This document shows positions 26,441 through 34,858 of a DNA stretch of 64,000 nt, piece by piece. Within the stretch, counting starts at the first letter, position 1, and every line of letters begins with the position of its first letter. The DNA comes from Runella sp. SP2 (GTDB taxonomy: Bacteria > Bacteroidota > Bacteroidia > Cytophagales > Spirosomataceae). The translations under genes and the position numbers were made by a program. The stretch covers positions 4,464,001 to 4,528,000 of the forward strand of contig NZ_CP031030.1 of assembly GCF_003711225.1 (NCBI RefSeq), read 5' to 3'. A model generated the notes under the pieces. The model saw only the letters and a program-made list of their open reading frames with translations. It was not told the DNA's origin and did no database searches.

Positions 26441-29400
26441 TTAAAATCCAACATTTATACCGAAAGTGAATTGACGAGTCATTGGGAAGTTTCCTAAGTC
26501 CACCCCAAAGTTAGTATCCGCAGCACCAGCTACTTGAGGATCTAATCCACCATATTTAGTAATTGTAAATAGGTTGTTGACAGCGGCATGAACACGAAGT
26601 CTGCTCAATCTTAGTTTATTCGCCAATTCCATTGGGAAGTTGTAGGCAAATGAAAGGTTCTGGAATCTTAAATAAGAACCATCTTCTACGTAAAAATCAC
26701 TAGATTGAGAACCTGTACTGAAACCATCATTTGCTTCAAAGATTGGAATTGTAGCACCTGTATTCTGCGGCGTCCAAGATTGTTTTACGCGCTCTGAGAT
26801 GGCAGAACCTGCAAACAACGGATAGAAATCGGTAAATCTTTTTGAGATGTTAAAGATTTTGTTTCCGATTGATGTGTAGAAGTACGACAATACTTCAAAG
26901 TTTTTGTAGGTAAGACGGAAGTTCACTCCACCCGTAAATTTAGGTACTGGACTACCCAAATACGTACGGTCAGCAGCAGTTATTCTGCCATCTCCGTTCA
27001 CATCAACATATCTGAAACGACCTACGCCAGATCCGTCTTGCGCTGGAGCATTTTTGATTTCTTCTTGGCTTTGGAAAAGACCTTGTACTTTATATCCGTA
27101 GAAAGAAGAAAGAGAATAGCCCAATTGGTTACGAATAGGGTTTACACCTCTAAAGCCAGGGTTTACGTCTTGCAAATAAGTAAGACCGCCACCGATTTCG
27201 GTAATTTTGTTATCAAGGAAGCTACCAGTAACATCAAATTCGTAGCCTACTTTACCCCCAAATTTACCGCGCGTAATTACTTGAATATCAATACCTTTAT
27301 TAACCATCGTACCTACGTTAACCGAAGGAGGTGTAGCACCACCCACTGTCTGCGTAATTGGCAAGCGGTACAACAAATCTTTGGTATCTTTCTGCCACAA
27401 GTCGAAGATGACGTCCAATTTCCCGTTAAGGAATGAACCATCAATACCCACGTTTTTGGTAATACTTGTTTCCCATCTTGCATCAGGGTTTCCGATGCGT
27501 GATTGCCTGAAACCTCCTACTACACCACCGTTTGTACCGTTGATGTCGTACGACGAGTTTTCTACGCTTTGTGCATACAAATCATACTGATTAGCAGGAG
27601 CAACGTTATTTGAGTTACCCATCAAACCATATCCCCCGCGAATTTTCAAATCAGTAACCCAAGAGAATTGTTTCATGAATGGCTCATCCGAAAGTCTCCA
27701 TGCCGCAGATACCGCTGGGAATACCCCATATCTGGTGTTTGCACCAAATCGAGAAGAACCGTCACGACGAAGTACCCCTGTAATGATGTATTTATCTTTC
27801 AAGTTGTAAATCGCTCTACCAAAATAGGAATTAAATGTAATCCCGTTGTCTTTGGTACTGTTTGCTGGGTTTCTGATATCCAAGGTAGAGATTGTAATGT
27901 AGTTTGGATCACCAGAGAATGGGTTACGGCCATCGGCGCGTAAATCTTTTCCAAAGCCCGTGTTAAGTGCTTCTTGTCCAACCAATAAATCCAAATTATG
28001 GATACCAAATTTCTTCTTGTAAGAAATTGTATTCGTAAAAGTCCATCCCAATCTAAATCCACCACTTTCGTTATAAGACCAGTTAACACCTTTATTTTCA
28101 AGGGTTTCATAAATTGGACGACCATACCCCCAGCTGTAGAAATTAGTAAAGTTACCCCCGATTGATGAACGCAACGTCAAGTCTTTGATTGGGTCAACTT
28201 CGATGTAGAAGTTACCAGACGCCAAAGCATTGTAGTTTTTGTTGAGCTTACCAGCCTGTTGGTTAGCAATAGGGTTTGAACCTTGTCCGAAACCTAGGGC
28301 AGTAGTACCCGCAAATCCACCAAATTCGTCATAAACAGGGATAATTGTAGGCGATCTGAATGCGCCCAAGATATCGTTTTCATCTTGTGACGACTGCAAT
28401 CCTTCATTTCCTCCCTGACGGCCTAAGATTTGAAGAAAAGTAAGTTGGATATTTTCACCAATTCGTACATTTTTGAAAATATCAAACTCTGTATTCACAC
28501 GCATCGCATAACGCTTTGCACGCTGGCTTGGCAAAATACCTTGTTGGTCTTGCATTGACAGACCCACATAAAAACGAGACGCATCACCTCCACCTTCAAA
28601 ACCTAAGCTATGTCTGCTGATTGTTCCTGTTTGGGTCAATTCTTTATACCAGTCAGTTCCTGCCTTGTTAGCTTTGATAACTTGGTAGAAATCACCAATA
28701 GTTGGTCCAGTAATGTTATACTTCAAACGTTCTGCGGCCAAATCAACCGTTCCAATTACCCCACTTCTATTACCTACTTTAAGGTAATCGGGCAATACTG
28801 GCGTTGGACCTGAACCATACTGAGGGTGAGAGAGAGGCGAACCAGAGTTTTTAAGCGCTATCCAAGTCCAATCTGCTTGGTCTTGTGGGTTCATCATTTT
28901 TTGTCCTTTACCTGGATCAGTAAGACCATATACACCATCGTAAGTAACGCTCAGTTTTCTAGCTGATTTTTTACCTCTTTTAGTAGTATATACAATCACA
29001 CCGTTGGCCGCTCTTGCTCCATAGATAGAAGCTGCCGACGCATCTTTCAATACCGTCGTAGATTCAATGTCTTCTGGGTTCAAGAAGTTTACGTTACCTA
29101 CTGGGTATCCATCAACAATGATGAGCGGTTCGTTACCACCAAATGCCCCAAAACCGCGAACCCGAATCTGGCTTCCTGACCCTGGTTGGCTGGTAGTCAC
29201 AACCGTCAAACCTGCGACCCGACCTTGTAATTGTTGCTCAACACTTGAAGATGGCACCGTTGTAAGGTCTTTGGTTTTTACGGTAGAAATAGCCCCCGTT
29301 GACTCACGGCGCTTATCTACACTATAACCAGTGACAACCACTTCAGTCAAAGCATTTGCTTCATCCTCAAGCTTGGCATTAATAACTGTTTGGTTTCCAA

Positions 29401-29671
29401 CTGGGACTTCCTGCGATTTGTAACCAATCGCCGAAATAACTAATACAGGATTGGCACCTTTGACATTGATAGTGAAAGCGCCGTCGGCATCTGCTGACGT
29501 TCCCACGTTACTACCTTTCAACAACACGGTGGCTCCTGGAATAGGGCCATCAGAAGCCATTACTTTCCCCGATACTTTACGTTCTTGGGCGTGTGCTGGG
29601 TCGGGAGCAAGGAGAAGTAGGAACATCCAAGCAACCACACACGTCAACAGTGAGTAGAACTTTGTTCTCAT
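26441..29671 (-). CDS. SusC/RagA family TonB-linked outer-membrane transporter
   Basis: 1076 residues: signal peptide (1-28), a carboxypeptidase-regulatory-like domain (RKVSGKVMASDGPIPGATVLLKG; about 30-110), a TonB box region and plug (LTEVVVTGYSVDKRRESTGAIS ... LIIVDGYPV ... VLKDASAASIYGARAANGVIVYTTK), and a 22-strand barrel ending in FTFGINVGF with terminal Phe. It imports an oligomer captured by the neighbouring SusD, using TonB energy. The long 598-bp upstream gap holds two palindromes that may be operators for the divergent regulator at 30270. Confidence 0.95.
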   Translation of the reverse strand: MRTKFYSLLTCVVAWMFLLLLAPDPAHAQERKVSGKVMASDGPIPGATVLLKGSNVGTSADADGAFTINVKGANPVLVISAIGYKSQEVPVGNQTVINAKLEDEANALTEVVVTGYSVDKRRESTGAISTVKTKDLTTVPSSSVEQQLQGRVAGLTVVTTSQPGSGSQIRVRGFGAFGGNEPLIIVDGYPVGNVNFLNPEDIESTTVLKDASAASIYGARAANGVIVYTTKRGKKSARKLSVTYDGVYGLTDPGKGQKMMNPQDQADWTWIALKNSGSPLSHPQYGSGPTPVLPDYLKVGNRSGVIGTVDLAAERLKYNITGPTIGDFYQVIKANKAGTDWYKELTQTGTISRHSLGFEGGGDASRFYVGLSMQDQQGILPSQRAKRYAMRVNTEFDIFKNVRIGENIQLTFLQILGRQGGNEGLQSSQDENDILGAFRSPTIIPVYDEFGGFAGTTALGFGQGSNPIANQQAGKLNKNYNALASGNFYIEVDPIKDLTLRSSIGGNFTNFYSWGYGRPIYETLENKGVNWSYNESGGFRLGWTFTNTISYKKKFGIHNLDLLVGQEALNTGFGKDLRADGRNPFSGDPNYITISTLDIRNPANSTKDNGITFNSYFGRAIYNLKDKYIITGVLRRDGSSRFGANTRYGVFPAVSAAWRLSDEPFMKQFSWVTDLKIRGGYGLMGNSNNVAPANQYDLYAQSVENSSYDINGTNGGVVGGFRQSRIGNPDARWETSITKNVGIDGSFLNGKLDVIFDLWQKDTKDLLYRLPITQTVGGATPPSVNVGTMVNKGIDIQVITRGKFGGKVGYEFDVTGSFLDNKITEIGGGLTYLQDVNPGFRGVNPIRNQLGYSLSSFYGYKVQGLFQSQEEIKNAPAQDGSGVGRFRYVDVNGDGRITAADRTYLGSPVPKFTGGVNFRLTYKNFEVLSYFYTSIGNKIFNISKRFTDFYPLFAGSAISERVKQSWTPQNTGATIPIFEANDGFSTGSQSSDFYVEDGSYLRFQNLSFAYNFPMELANKLRLSRLRVHAAVNNLFTITKYGGLDPQVAGAADTNFGVDLGNFPMTRQFTFGINVGF

Positions 29672-30017
29672 AAGAAAAAACTGATAGGTTAAAAAGTGAA
29701 CAAAAAATATAAAAAAAATACAAATTTTCTAGGTACAAAAAAAACATAATAATACGTTACATACGTACACAGTCTATGTTTCAAAAATTGACAATAATGC
29801 GTGGGAAATTGTGCAACACCCAAAAGCTACCTTTTGGGTTGCTTCTAGAAACGTACTCAGTAAATAGATAACGAACGTGTGGAGAAAAGCCTTACGGCTA
29901 ACTAATAGGTACTAACAAACGAACAATTCTGCTAATCCAACTAAAAAGAGTTTATAAATGACTATATACTTACAAAAAAATAAAAATCTTTGTTTTTGGC
30001 TAAATCAAACACATTTT

Positions 30018-30044
30018 CACTAAGTATCATATTGATAATTAGTG
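30018..30044. promoter_or_regulatory. 27-bp palindrome, candidate operator (site 1)
   Basis: Twelve-base arms, CACTAAgTATCA and TGATAaTTAGTG, surround the centre TAT with only one mismatched pair (30024/30038). Length and symmetry fit a dimeric winged-helix regulator. The core recurs at 30193-30205. The obvious candidate is the adjacent NrtR-like regulator. Confidence 0.6.
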
Positions 30045-30192
30045 CGTTTATTTTTCTTAATTTTATCGGCTGTTGTTCGGAGGAACGTATTATTTACCTC
30101 TAAAATGGATTATTCTAAGAAAGAAAAACGGGCGTCGTGGTTTGATTGAGAGTTTTGAAACGTTATTATAAAGAATTCAGCGTACTGGTATA

Positions 30193-30205
30193 TATCATTA
30201 TGATA
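30193..30205. promoter_or_regulatory. TATCA-N3-TGATA palindrome, candidate operator (site 2)
   Basis: Perfect 13-bp palindrome with the same half-sites as the core of site 1, ending 64 bp before the regulator start codon. The flanks do not extend the symmetry well. Its position would suit autoregulation. Confidence 0.45.
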
Positions 30206-30269
30206 CAAACTTATTGGGTTGACGTCGATATTCCAAATTTTTTCTTTTTTTTGTGCAAAATTTACGCGT

Positions 30270-31019
30270 ATGCTCCCTAGCGAAAACATAAAAGATTTTT
30301 TAGACCAAGGTCCCGAGTACCTCCCAAGTGTGTCGGTTGATTGCGTCATTTTTGGGTTTCATGAACAACAGCTAAAGGTGCTTCTACTCGAATTTAAAAA
30401 AACCAAAGCCCATGCCTTACCTGGCGGGTTTGTGTTTAAAAATGAAAGCACCGCCGAGGCCGCCAAACGAATTTTGTGGGAACGTACAGGGGTAAAAGAC
30501 ATTTATTTGGAGCAATTTTACACATTTGGAGAGCCGAATCGCGGCAACTGGGATGTCCACAAAGCAACCATGGCCTCCCACGGGTTTGATCTTGCAAAAG
30601 AGCATTGGTTATTGCAGCGTTTTATTACGATTGGCTATTATGCCTTGGTGGACTTTTCTAAAGTAAAACCCACCCCCGATATTTTTTCGGACGTGGGCGA
30701 TTGGTACGATGTACACGATGTTCCCCCCTTGATTTTAGACCATAATCGTATTGTTGCCAAAGCCCTCGAAACGCTTCGGCTCACCATTGATCATAAATTG
30801 GTGGGCTTCAACTTGCTTTCGGAGACATTTACCATGAACGAGTTACAGTCATTGTACGAAACCGTGCTAGATAAGAAGTTGTTACGGGCAAATTTTCAGC
30901 GTAAGATGCTGAATTTAGGAATTTTGGAACGGGTCAAAAAGAAGTTTACGGGCAAAGCCCATAAACCCCCTTTTGTGTACAGATTCAACGCCGAAGCGCT
31001 AGACAAACAAAATTCATAG
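30270..31019 (+). CDS. NrtR-type transcriptional regulator with degenerate Nudix domain
   Basis: 249 residues from the ATG at 30270 (MLPSENIKDFLDQGPEYLPSV...). The N-terminal two thirds is a Nudix fold (VDCVIFGFHEQQLKVLLLEF ... LPGGFV). The Nudix box runs from G53 to V75, but two Glu of the R-E-U-x-E-E motif are replaced (I68 and R72), so hydrolysis is unlikely and the domain probably senses a ligand. The C-terminal part (about 160-245) is a winged helix (FTMNELQSLYETVLDKKLLRANFQRKML), ending in a basic KKKFTGKAHKPPFVYRF wing. Members of this family in Bacteroidota regulate sugar use; divergent from susC, it probably controls the SusCD locus. Confidence 0.85.
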   Translation: MLPSENIKDFLDQGPEYLPSVSVDCVIFGFHEQQLKVLLLEFKKTKAHALPGGFVFKNESTAEAAKRILWERTGVKDIYLEQFYTFGEPNRGNWDVHKATMASHGFDLAKEHWLLQRFITIGYYALVDFSKVKPTPDIFSDVGDWYDVHDVPPLILDHNRIVAKALETLRLTIDHKLVGFNLLSETFTMNELQSLYETVLDKKLLRANFQRKMLNLGILERVKKKFTGKAHKPPFVYRFNAEALDKQNS

Positions 31020-31050
31020 GTAGCGTGAGAAATGCTTAATGATAAAGGGA

Positions 31051-33921
31051 TTATTGGTTAGGTATTGCGTTTTGAAATTGAATCATAATGACCGACATCA
31101 GAATTTGATGGGGCATCGCGTCAGGATTTTTGAAGACAAAATAGACGTCTTGAAACCCTTCTGTAGGCTCAATTTTGGCCACAGCCTGTTGAGCCCCTCG
31201 ACGAATCATGGCACTCATATCAAAACCGCCTGCTCCTTGTCCTTGACGGCGCTGGGCATTGGCTCCGCCTGCCGCTGTTGTGGCATTGTTGGAGGCGGCA
31301 GGTGGTGGCCCCATCACTGGGTCTTTTACCACAACTGGTGTAGATTTTCCAATTAGCTTTCCAGTAGGTGAACCCAGACGCACTTCTATCGTTCCGCCAA
31401 CTGCCCCTACGCGGGTGGTTGCTTGAACCAAAGCTTCTATTTGCTTAATACCCGTCAAATCGAGGTGGTTGTAAGCAATATACGAATCCGTGCCAATAAG
31501 ATTAAACGACTTATTGGGCGTAATCAAAAGCTCAGAACCTTTGGTTTTGTCTGCCTTGGCAGGGTCAAGTGACGGATTCCGCAAATGTAGAATATCCTCT
31601 GACATCAACGGTGAAAGTAACTTTGTTCCCCTATCGGTGTAGGCAGCCCGCAATACATAACTACCACGGCCATTTTCTCCTTTGGGAACGGCTGGCGTGT
31701 GCGCTCCTTTGGTCGCAAACGATGGGGCTTGTAGCGGTTTTTCGCCCAAACTCATGATATAATTCACCATCGTTGTGGCATCATTGGGCGAAATTTGTGG
31801 GTGCGCACTCATGGCGTGATCTCCCCATACGCCTCCCCCACCCGATATAACCTTCTGGGCCAACTTCTCTATGGCAGCGGCATCGCCTTTGTATTTTTGG
31901 GCAATGTCGCGGTAGCTCGGCCCCACCGATTTTTTATCCACAATATGGCACGACTTACAATCGCTGGCGTTTATCAATTTGTAGCCTGTATTAAATCGAA
32001 CCGAAGCGTCGGTGGTATGGTAGTTGGCTGCTATTTCCACGGGGTCAAAAGTGTCTGGCATGTAATCCAGATTTACCGCTACTTGATTGGGAGAAATCTT
32101 TCCGTTTTCCAAGCTACCATCCTCTTTGTCATTGACCTTCACTTGGTATTCGATGGGTTCGTTAGGAAAGAAAAACGATTTATTACCCTTTGTTACTTCA
32201 AACACTACTTCTGGCGCTTCGTTTCCAGCCTTGATTTCAATCGAACGGCTGTTTTTCGCCCCTTTGGCATCCGTAACTGTCAAGGTAGCTTTGTAAGAAC
32301 CAGGCTTGTCAAACGTAACGGTAGGATTAGCTTCAGTTAGGGTTTTCAATACGCCCGCTTTTGAAGTAATTTTCCATTCGTAGTTGAGTTTATCATTGTC
32401 GGCATCTTTGGTACCTTCGGATGAGAACGCTACTTTGAATGGTACCGCGCCTGCTTTACGGTCGGCAGCTGCCTGAACAACGGGCGTACGGTTGCCTGCG
32501 TTGTACTGTACTTTTACTAGGCGTGCGTTGTCATTTCCCCTAAACCAAGCACTTCCGTATTCGAGTACGTACAAATCTCCGTCGGGGCTAAAGTCCATGT
32601 CGATGGCGCTGCTGAAATTTTCGCTGGGCATAAAACGCTCCATTGATTTATAGTCACCTTTTTCATCCATGGTAATTGCCATAATCCAGCCGCGCATAAA
32701 ATCAACCGCTAGCCATTTTCCTTCGTAATAATCGGGGAACGGACGGGGTGCATTTTTGAAATCAGCTTTGCGAAACACAGGACCTCCCGTGGCACTTCGT
32801 CCCGAACTCCCCACCAGCGGAAATTCAGGAGAATTGGCATAAGGATACCAAATAAATGCTTTTTGGGCAGGTGGCAACTCGCGCAAACCCGTGTTGTTGG
32901 GTGAGTCGTTGATGGGTTTGGCAGGGTCAAACTTTGAATCTGCTTTCAGTTTATTCGTTTCAAAATCCCAATCACCATATATTTTATTATCTCCAATAAA
33001 ATAAGGCCAACCGAAAAACCCTGGCCCTTTGGCTTGGTTGAGTTCATCGTAACCACGCGGCCCACGTTCCGAGTCTTTGGAGGCATCGGGGCCTACTTCT
33101 CCCCAATACAAAAAGCCCGTTTTACTGTCGAGCGTTGGGCGCCAAGGATTGCGATGCCCCATCGTATAAATCTCGGGACGGGTCTGAGGAGTACCTTTGG
33201 GAAACAAATTCCCTTCTGGAATCGTATATTTTCCGTCGGCTTGCGGTTTGATGCGCAAAATTTTTCCGCGAAGGTCGTTGGTATTGGCCGCACCTCTTTG
33301 GTCATCCCAAGTACTTTGGTTAGGACGTTCATCAATGGGCGCATAGCCATCAGAATTGCTATTGCTTGTGTTATTTCCTGTTGTTAAGTATAGATTCCCA
33401 GCTTTGTCAAACACCATTCCGCCACCCGTATGGCAGCATTCTTCGCGCTGTGTGGGCACTTCCAGCATTATTTTTTTGGATGCATCCACCAGTTCATTGC
33501 CTTTCAACTCCCAGCGCGCTAGCACGTGCTTTTTCTCACTAGGATCGGCATAGTACATATATATCCAGTTGTTTTTGGCATAATTTGGGTCGGCAATGAG
33601 CCCCATTAACCCTTCTTCTGCCTCACGCACTTGTCCTTGGCGATTGGTATATTTTGTATTAACAGGAATCGTGGCCAATACACTCACTTCCTTCGTTTTA
33701 GGGTCGTATGCTTTTAAGTTTCCTTTTCGCTCCACAAACAAAATCCGCTTGTCGGGCAAGAACGTTATTTCCATCGGCTCGTCGAGCTTTTCGGTCAGTA
33801 CGCTTTTGGTAAAACGATTTTCGTCGGGAGGAGTAGGCTGTTGGGCTTGTGAAGTCATAACAACGACACTTGCAATCAACCCCACAGCAGAGTGACGGAA
33901 TAGGTAGAAAAGTTTCTTCAT
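31051..33921 (-). CDS. PQQ-type sugar dehydrogenase / PKD / cytochrome c / CBM6-like fusion
   Basis: 956 residues, signal peptide ending near SQAQ. Order: six-bladed glucose/sorbosone dehydrogenase propeller (about 35-490; EPMEITFLPDKRILFVERKG, HTGGGMVFDKAGNLYLTTGNN, GHRNPWRPTLD), a PKD domain (500-590; FSSEGTKDADNDKLNYEWKIT), a class I cytochrome c (about 640-735) with heme motif C655-K-S-C658-H659, and a C-terminal carbohydrate-binding-like domain (about 750-950) interrupted by a low-complexity Gly/Ala/Gln-rich stretch. It should oxidise a sugar in the periplasm and pass electrons directly to its own heme. PQQ use is inferred from the fold. Convergent with the regulator gene. Confidence 0.88.
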   Translation of the reverse strand: MKKLFYLFRHSAVGLIASVVVMTSQAQQPTPPDENRFTKSVLTEKLDEPMEITFLPDKRILFVERKGNLKAYDPKTKEVSVLATIPVNTKYTNRQGQVREAEEGLMGLIADPNYAKNNWIYMYYADPSEKKHVLARWELKGNELVDASKKIMLEVPTQREECCHTGGGMVFDKAGNLYLTTGNNTSNSNSDGYAPIDERPNQSTWDDQRGAANTNDLRGKILRIKPQADGKYTIPEGNLFPKGTPQTRPEIYTMGHRNPWRPTLDSKTGFLYWGEVGPDASKDSERGPRGYDELNQAKGPGFFGWPYFIGDNKIYGDWDFETNKLKADSKFDPAKPINDSPNNTGLRELPPAQKAFIWYPYANSPEFPLVGSSGRSATGGPVFRKADFKNAPRPFPDYYEGKWLAVDFMRGWIMAITMDEKGDYKSMERFMPSENFSSAIDMDFSPDGDLYVLEYGSAWFRGNDNARLVKVQYNAGNRTPVVQAAADRKAGAVPFKVAFSSEGTKDADNDKLNYEWKITSKAGVLKTLTEANPTVTFDKPGSYKATLTVTDAKGAKNSRSIEIKAGNEAPEVVFEVTKGNKSFFFPNEPIEYQVKVNDKEDGSLENGKISPNQVAVNLDYMPDTFDPVEIAANYHTTDASVRFNTGYKLINASDCKSCHIVDKKSVGPSYRDIAQKYKGDAAAIEKLAQKVISGGGGVWGDHAMSAHPQISPNDATTMVNYIMSLGEKPLQAPSFATKGAHTPAVPKGENGRGSYVLRAAYTDRGTKLLSPLMSEDILHLRNPSLDPAKADKTKGSELLITPNKSFNLIGTDSYIAYNHLDLTGIKQIEALVQATTRVGAVGGTIEVRLGSPTGKLIGKSTPVVVKDPVMGPPPAASNNATTAAGGANAQRRQGQGAGGFDMSAMIRRGAQQAVAKIEPTEGFQDVYFVFKNPDAMPHQILMSVIMIQFQNAIPNQ

Positions 33922-34070
33922 CGAAAAAAGGCTGGTCTTGTAATTATTTTAATAGAAAGTTGAACTTATGCACCATCAAATGTACTTTTCATTCTTTGTA
34001 TCAACGGGGTACAATAGATAAAAAACACTAAGTTACCGACGAGTAGCGTTTTATTACCGAAGAATCCGAA

Positions 34071-34103
34071 TTAAATCCTAGTTAAAATCATCAAAGATAT
34101 TTC
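34071..34103 (+). promoter_or_regulatory. Two TTAA elements 11 bp apart upstream of the response regulator
   Basis: TTAA at 34071 and 34082, followed by GATATTTC at 34096-34103. This is a weaker, two-element version of the four-element arrays before dabA and the first sulP, with a one-base shorter gap to the -7-like element. It may indicate autoregulation. Confidence 0.3.
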
Positions 34104-34171
34104 AATAAAAAAATACTTATCTTTAACATTGAGCATCAATCAAGTAAGATATTCCACGCAACGTTTTTTCT

Positions 34172-34858
34172 ATGAAAGTTTTAGTCGTCGAGGATGAGCC
34201 TAAGCTCGCAGGGTTTATCAAGAAAGGTCTTGAGGAACAGTCTTGGGAAGTAGAAATAGCTTATGATGGACAAGTAGGCAGTAGTTTTGCTTTGTCAAAT
34301 CATTATGATGTGATTGTGCTCGACGTCAATTTACCCAAAATAAACGGGTTTGAGCTCGCTGCTTTGTTGCGCAAAGAAAATATAACGACCCCCATTTTGA
34401 TGCTCACGGCACTTGGCACACTCAAAGACAAAATAAGTGGGTTCGACTCAGGAGCCGATGATTATTTGGTAAAACCATTTGAATTTCAAGAACTTATTGT
34501 TCGGCTGAGGGCACTTCAAAAACGTACCAGCGACCATAAGCAAACGCAAAACGTGCTACGAATTGCTGATTTGGAATTAGACCTCAATGAGCGAATAGCC
34601 CGCCGAGCAGGAAGCCGCATTGAATTGACGGCCAAGGAATTTGGCTTGTTGGAATACTTGATGCGTAACCGAGGCAGGGTGGTTTCAAGGGTGGACATTG
34701 CGGAGAAAGTTTGGGATATTCATTTCGATACGGGCACCAACACAATAGACGTGTATGTGAATTTCCTCCGCAAAAAAGTAGATAAAAACTTCCCTGCTAA
34801 ACTTATTCATACCGTGGTAGGAATGGGTTATATTATGAAAGAACCCAAAGAATCATGA
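34172..34858 (+). CDS. OmpR/PhoB-family response regulator
   Basis: 228 residues. Receiver domain (1-118) with the acidic pocket VVEDEP, phospho-acceptor D51 in IVLDVNLP, the switch Thr in LMLTALG and the conserved Lys in YLVKPFE. C-terminal winged helix (about 128-224; RIELTAKEFGLLEYLMRNRGRVVSR ... YVNFLRKKVD ... VVGMGYIM), closest in appearance to the CusR/CopR group. It overlaps the kinase gene by 4 bp. The tandem TTAA arrays at the next two transporter promoters have the 11-bp period used by this DNA-binding fold, so it probably activates dabAB and the first sulP. Confidence 0.93.
   Translation: MKVLVVEDEPKLAGFIKKGLEEQSWEVEIAYDGQVGSSFALSNHYDVIVLDVNLPKINGFELAALLRKENITTPILMLTALGTLKDKISGFDSGADDYLVKPFEFQELIVRLRALQKRTSDHKQTQNVLRIADLELDLNERIARRAGSRIELTAKEFGLLEYLMRNRGRVVSRVDIAEKVWDIHFDTGTNTIDVYVNFLRKKVDKNFPAKLIHTVVGMGYIMKEPKES

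Larger units (their letters stand above)
29672..30269. other. 598-bp A/T-rich intergenic region between susC and the Nudix regulator
   Basis: No convincing gene on either strand and no tRNA. It holds two palindromes with the same TATCA-N3-TGATA core (30018-30044, 30193-30205), a small palindrome TACGT-N5-ACGTA at 29753-29767, and an 8-bp stem hairpin at 29819-29838 (CCCAAAAG / CTTTTGGG, loop CTAC) that would lie in the susC leader if transcription starts beyond it. No perfect TAnnTTTG promoter was found for susC. Confidence 0.6.

Noticed and set aside
29819-29838. 8-bp hairpin upstream of susC as a terminator
   Set aside because: No T-run follows on either strand and no gene ends nearby; it may be a leader structure, but nothing more can be said.
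30270-31019. Nudix protein as an active ADP-ribose or nucleotide hydrolase
   Set aside because: Two catalytic Glu positions of the Nudix box are I68 and R72 and a winged helix follows, so regulation is more likely.
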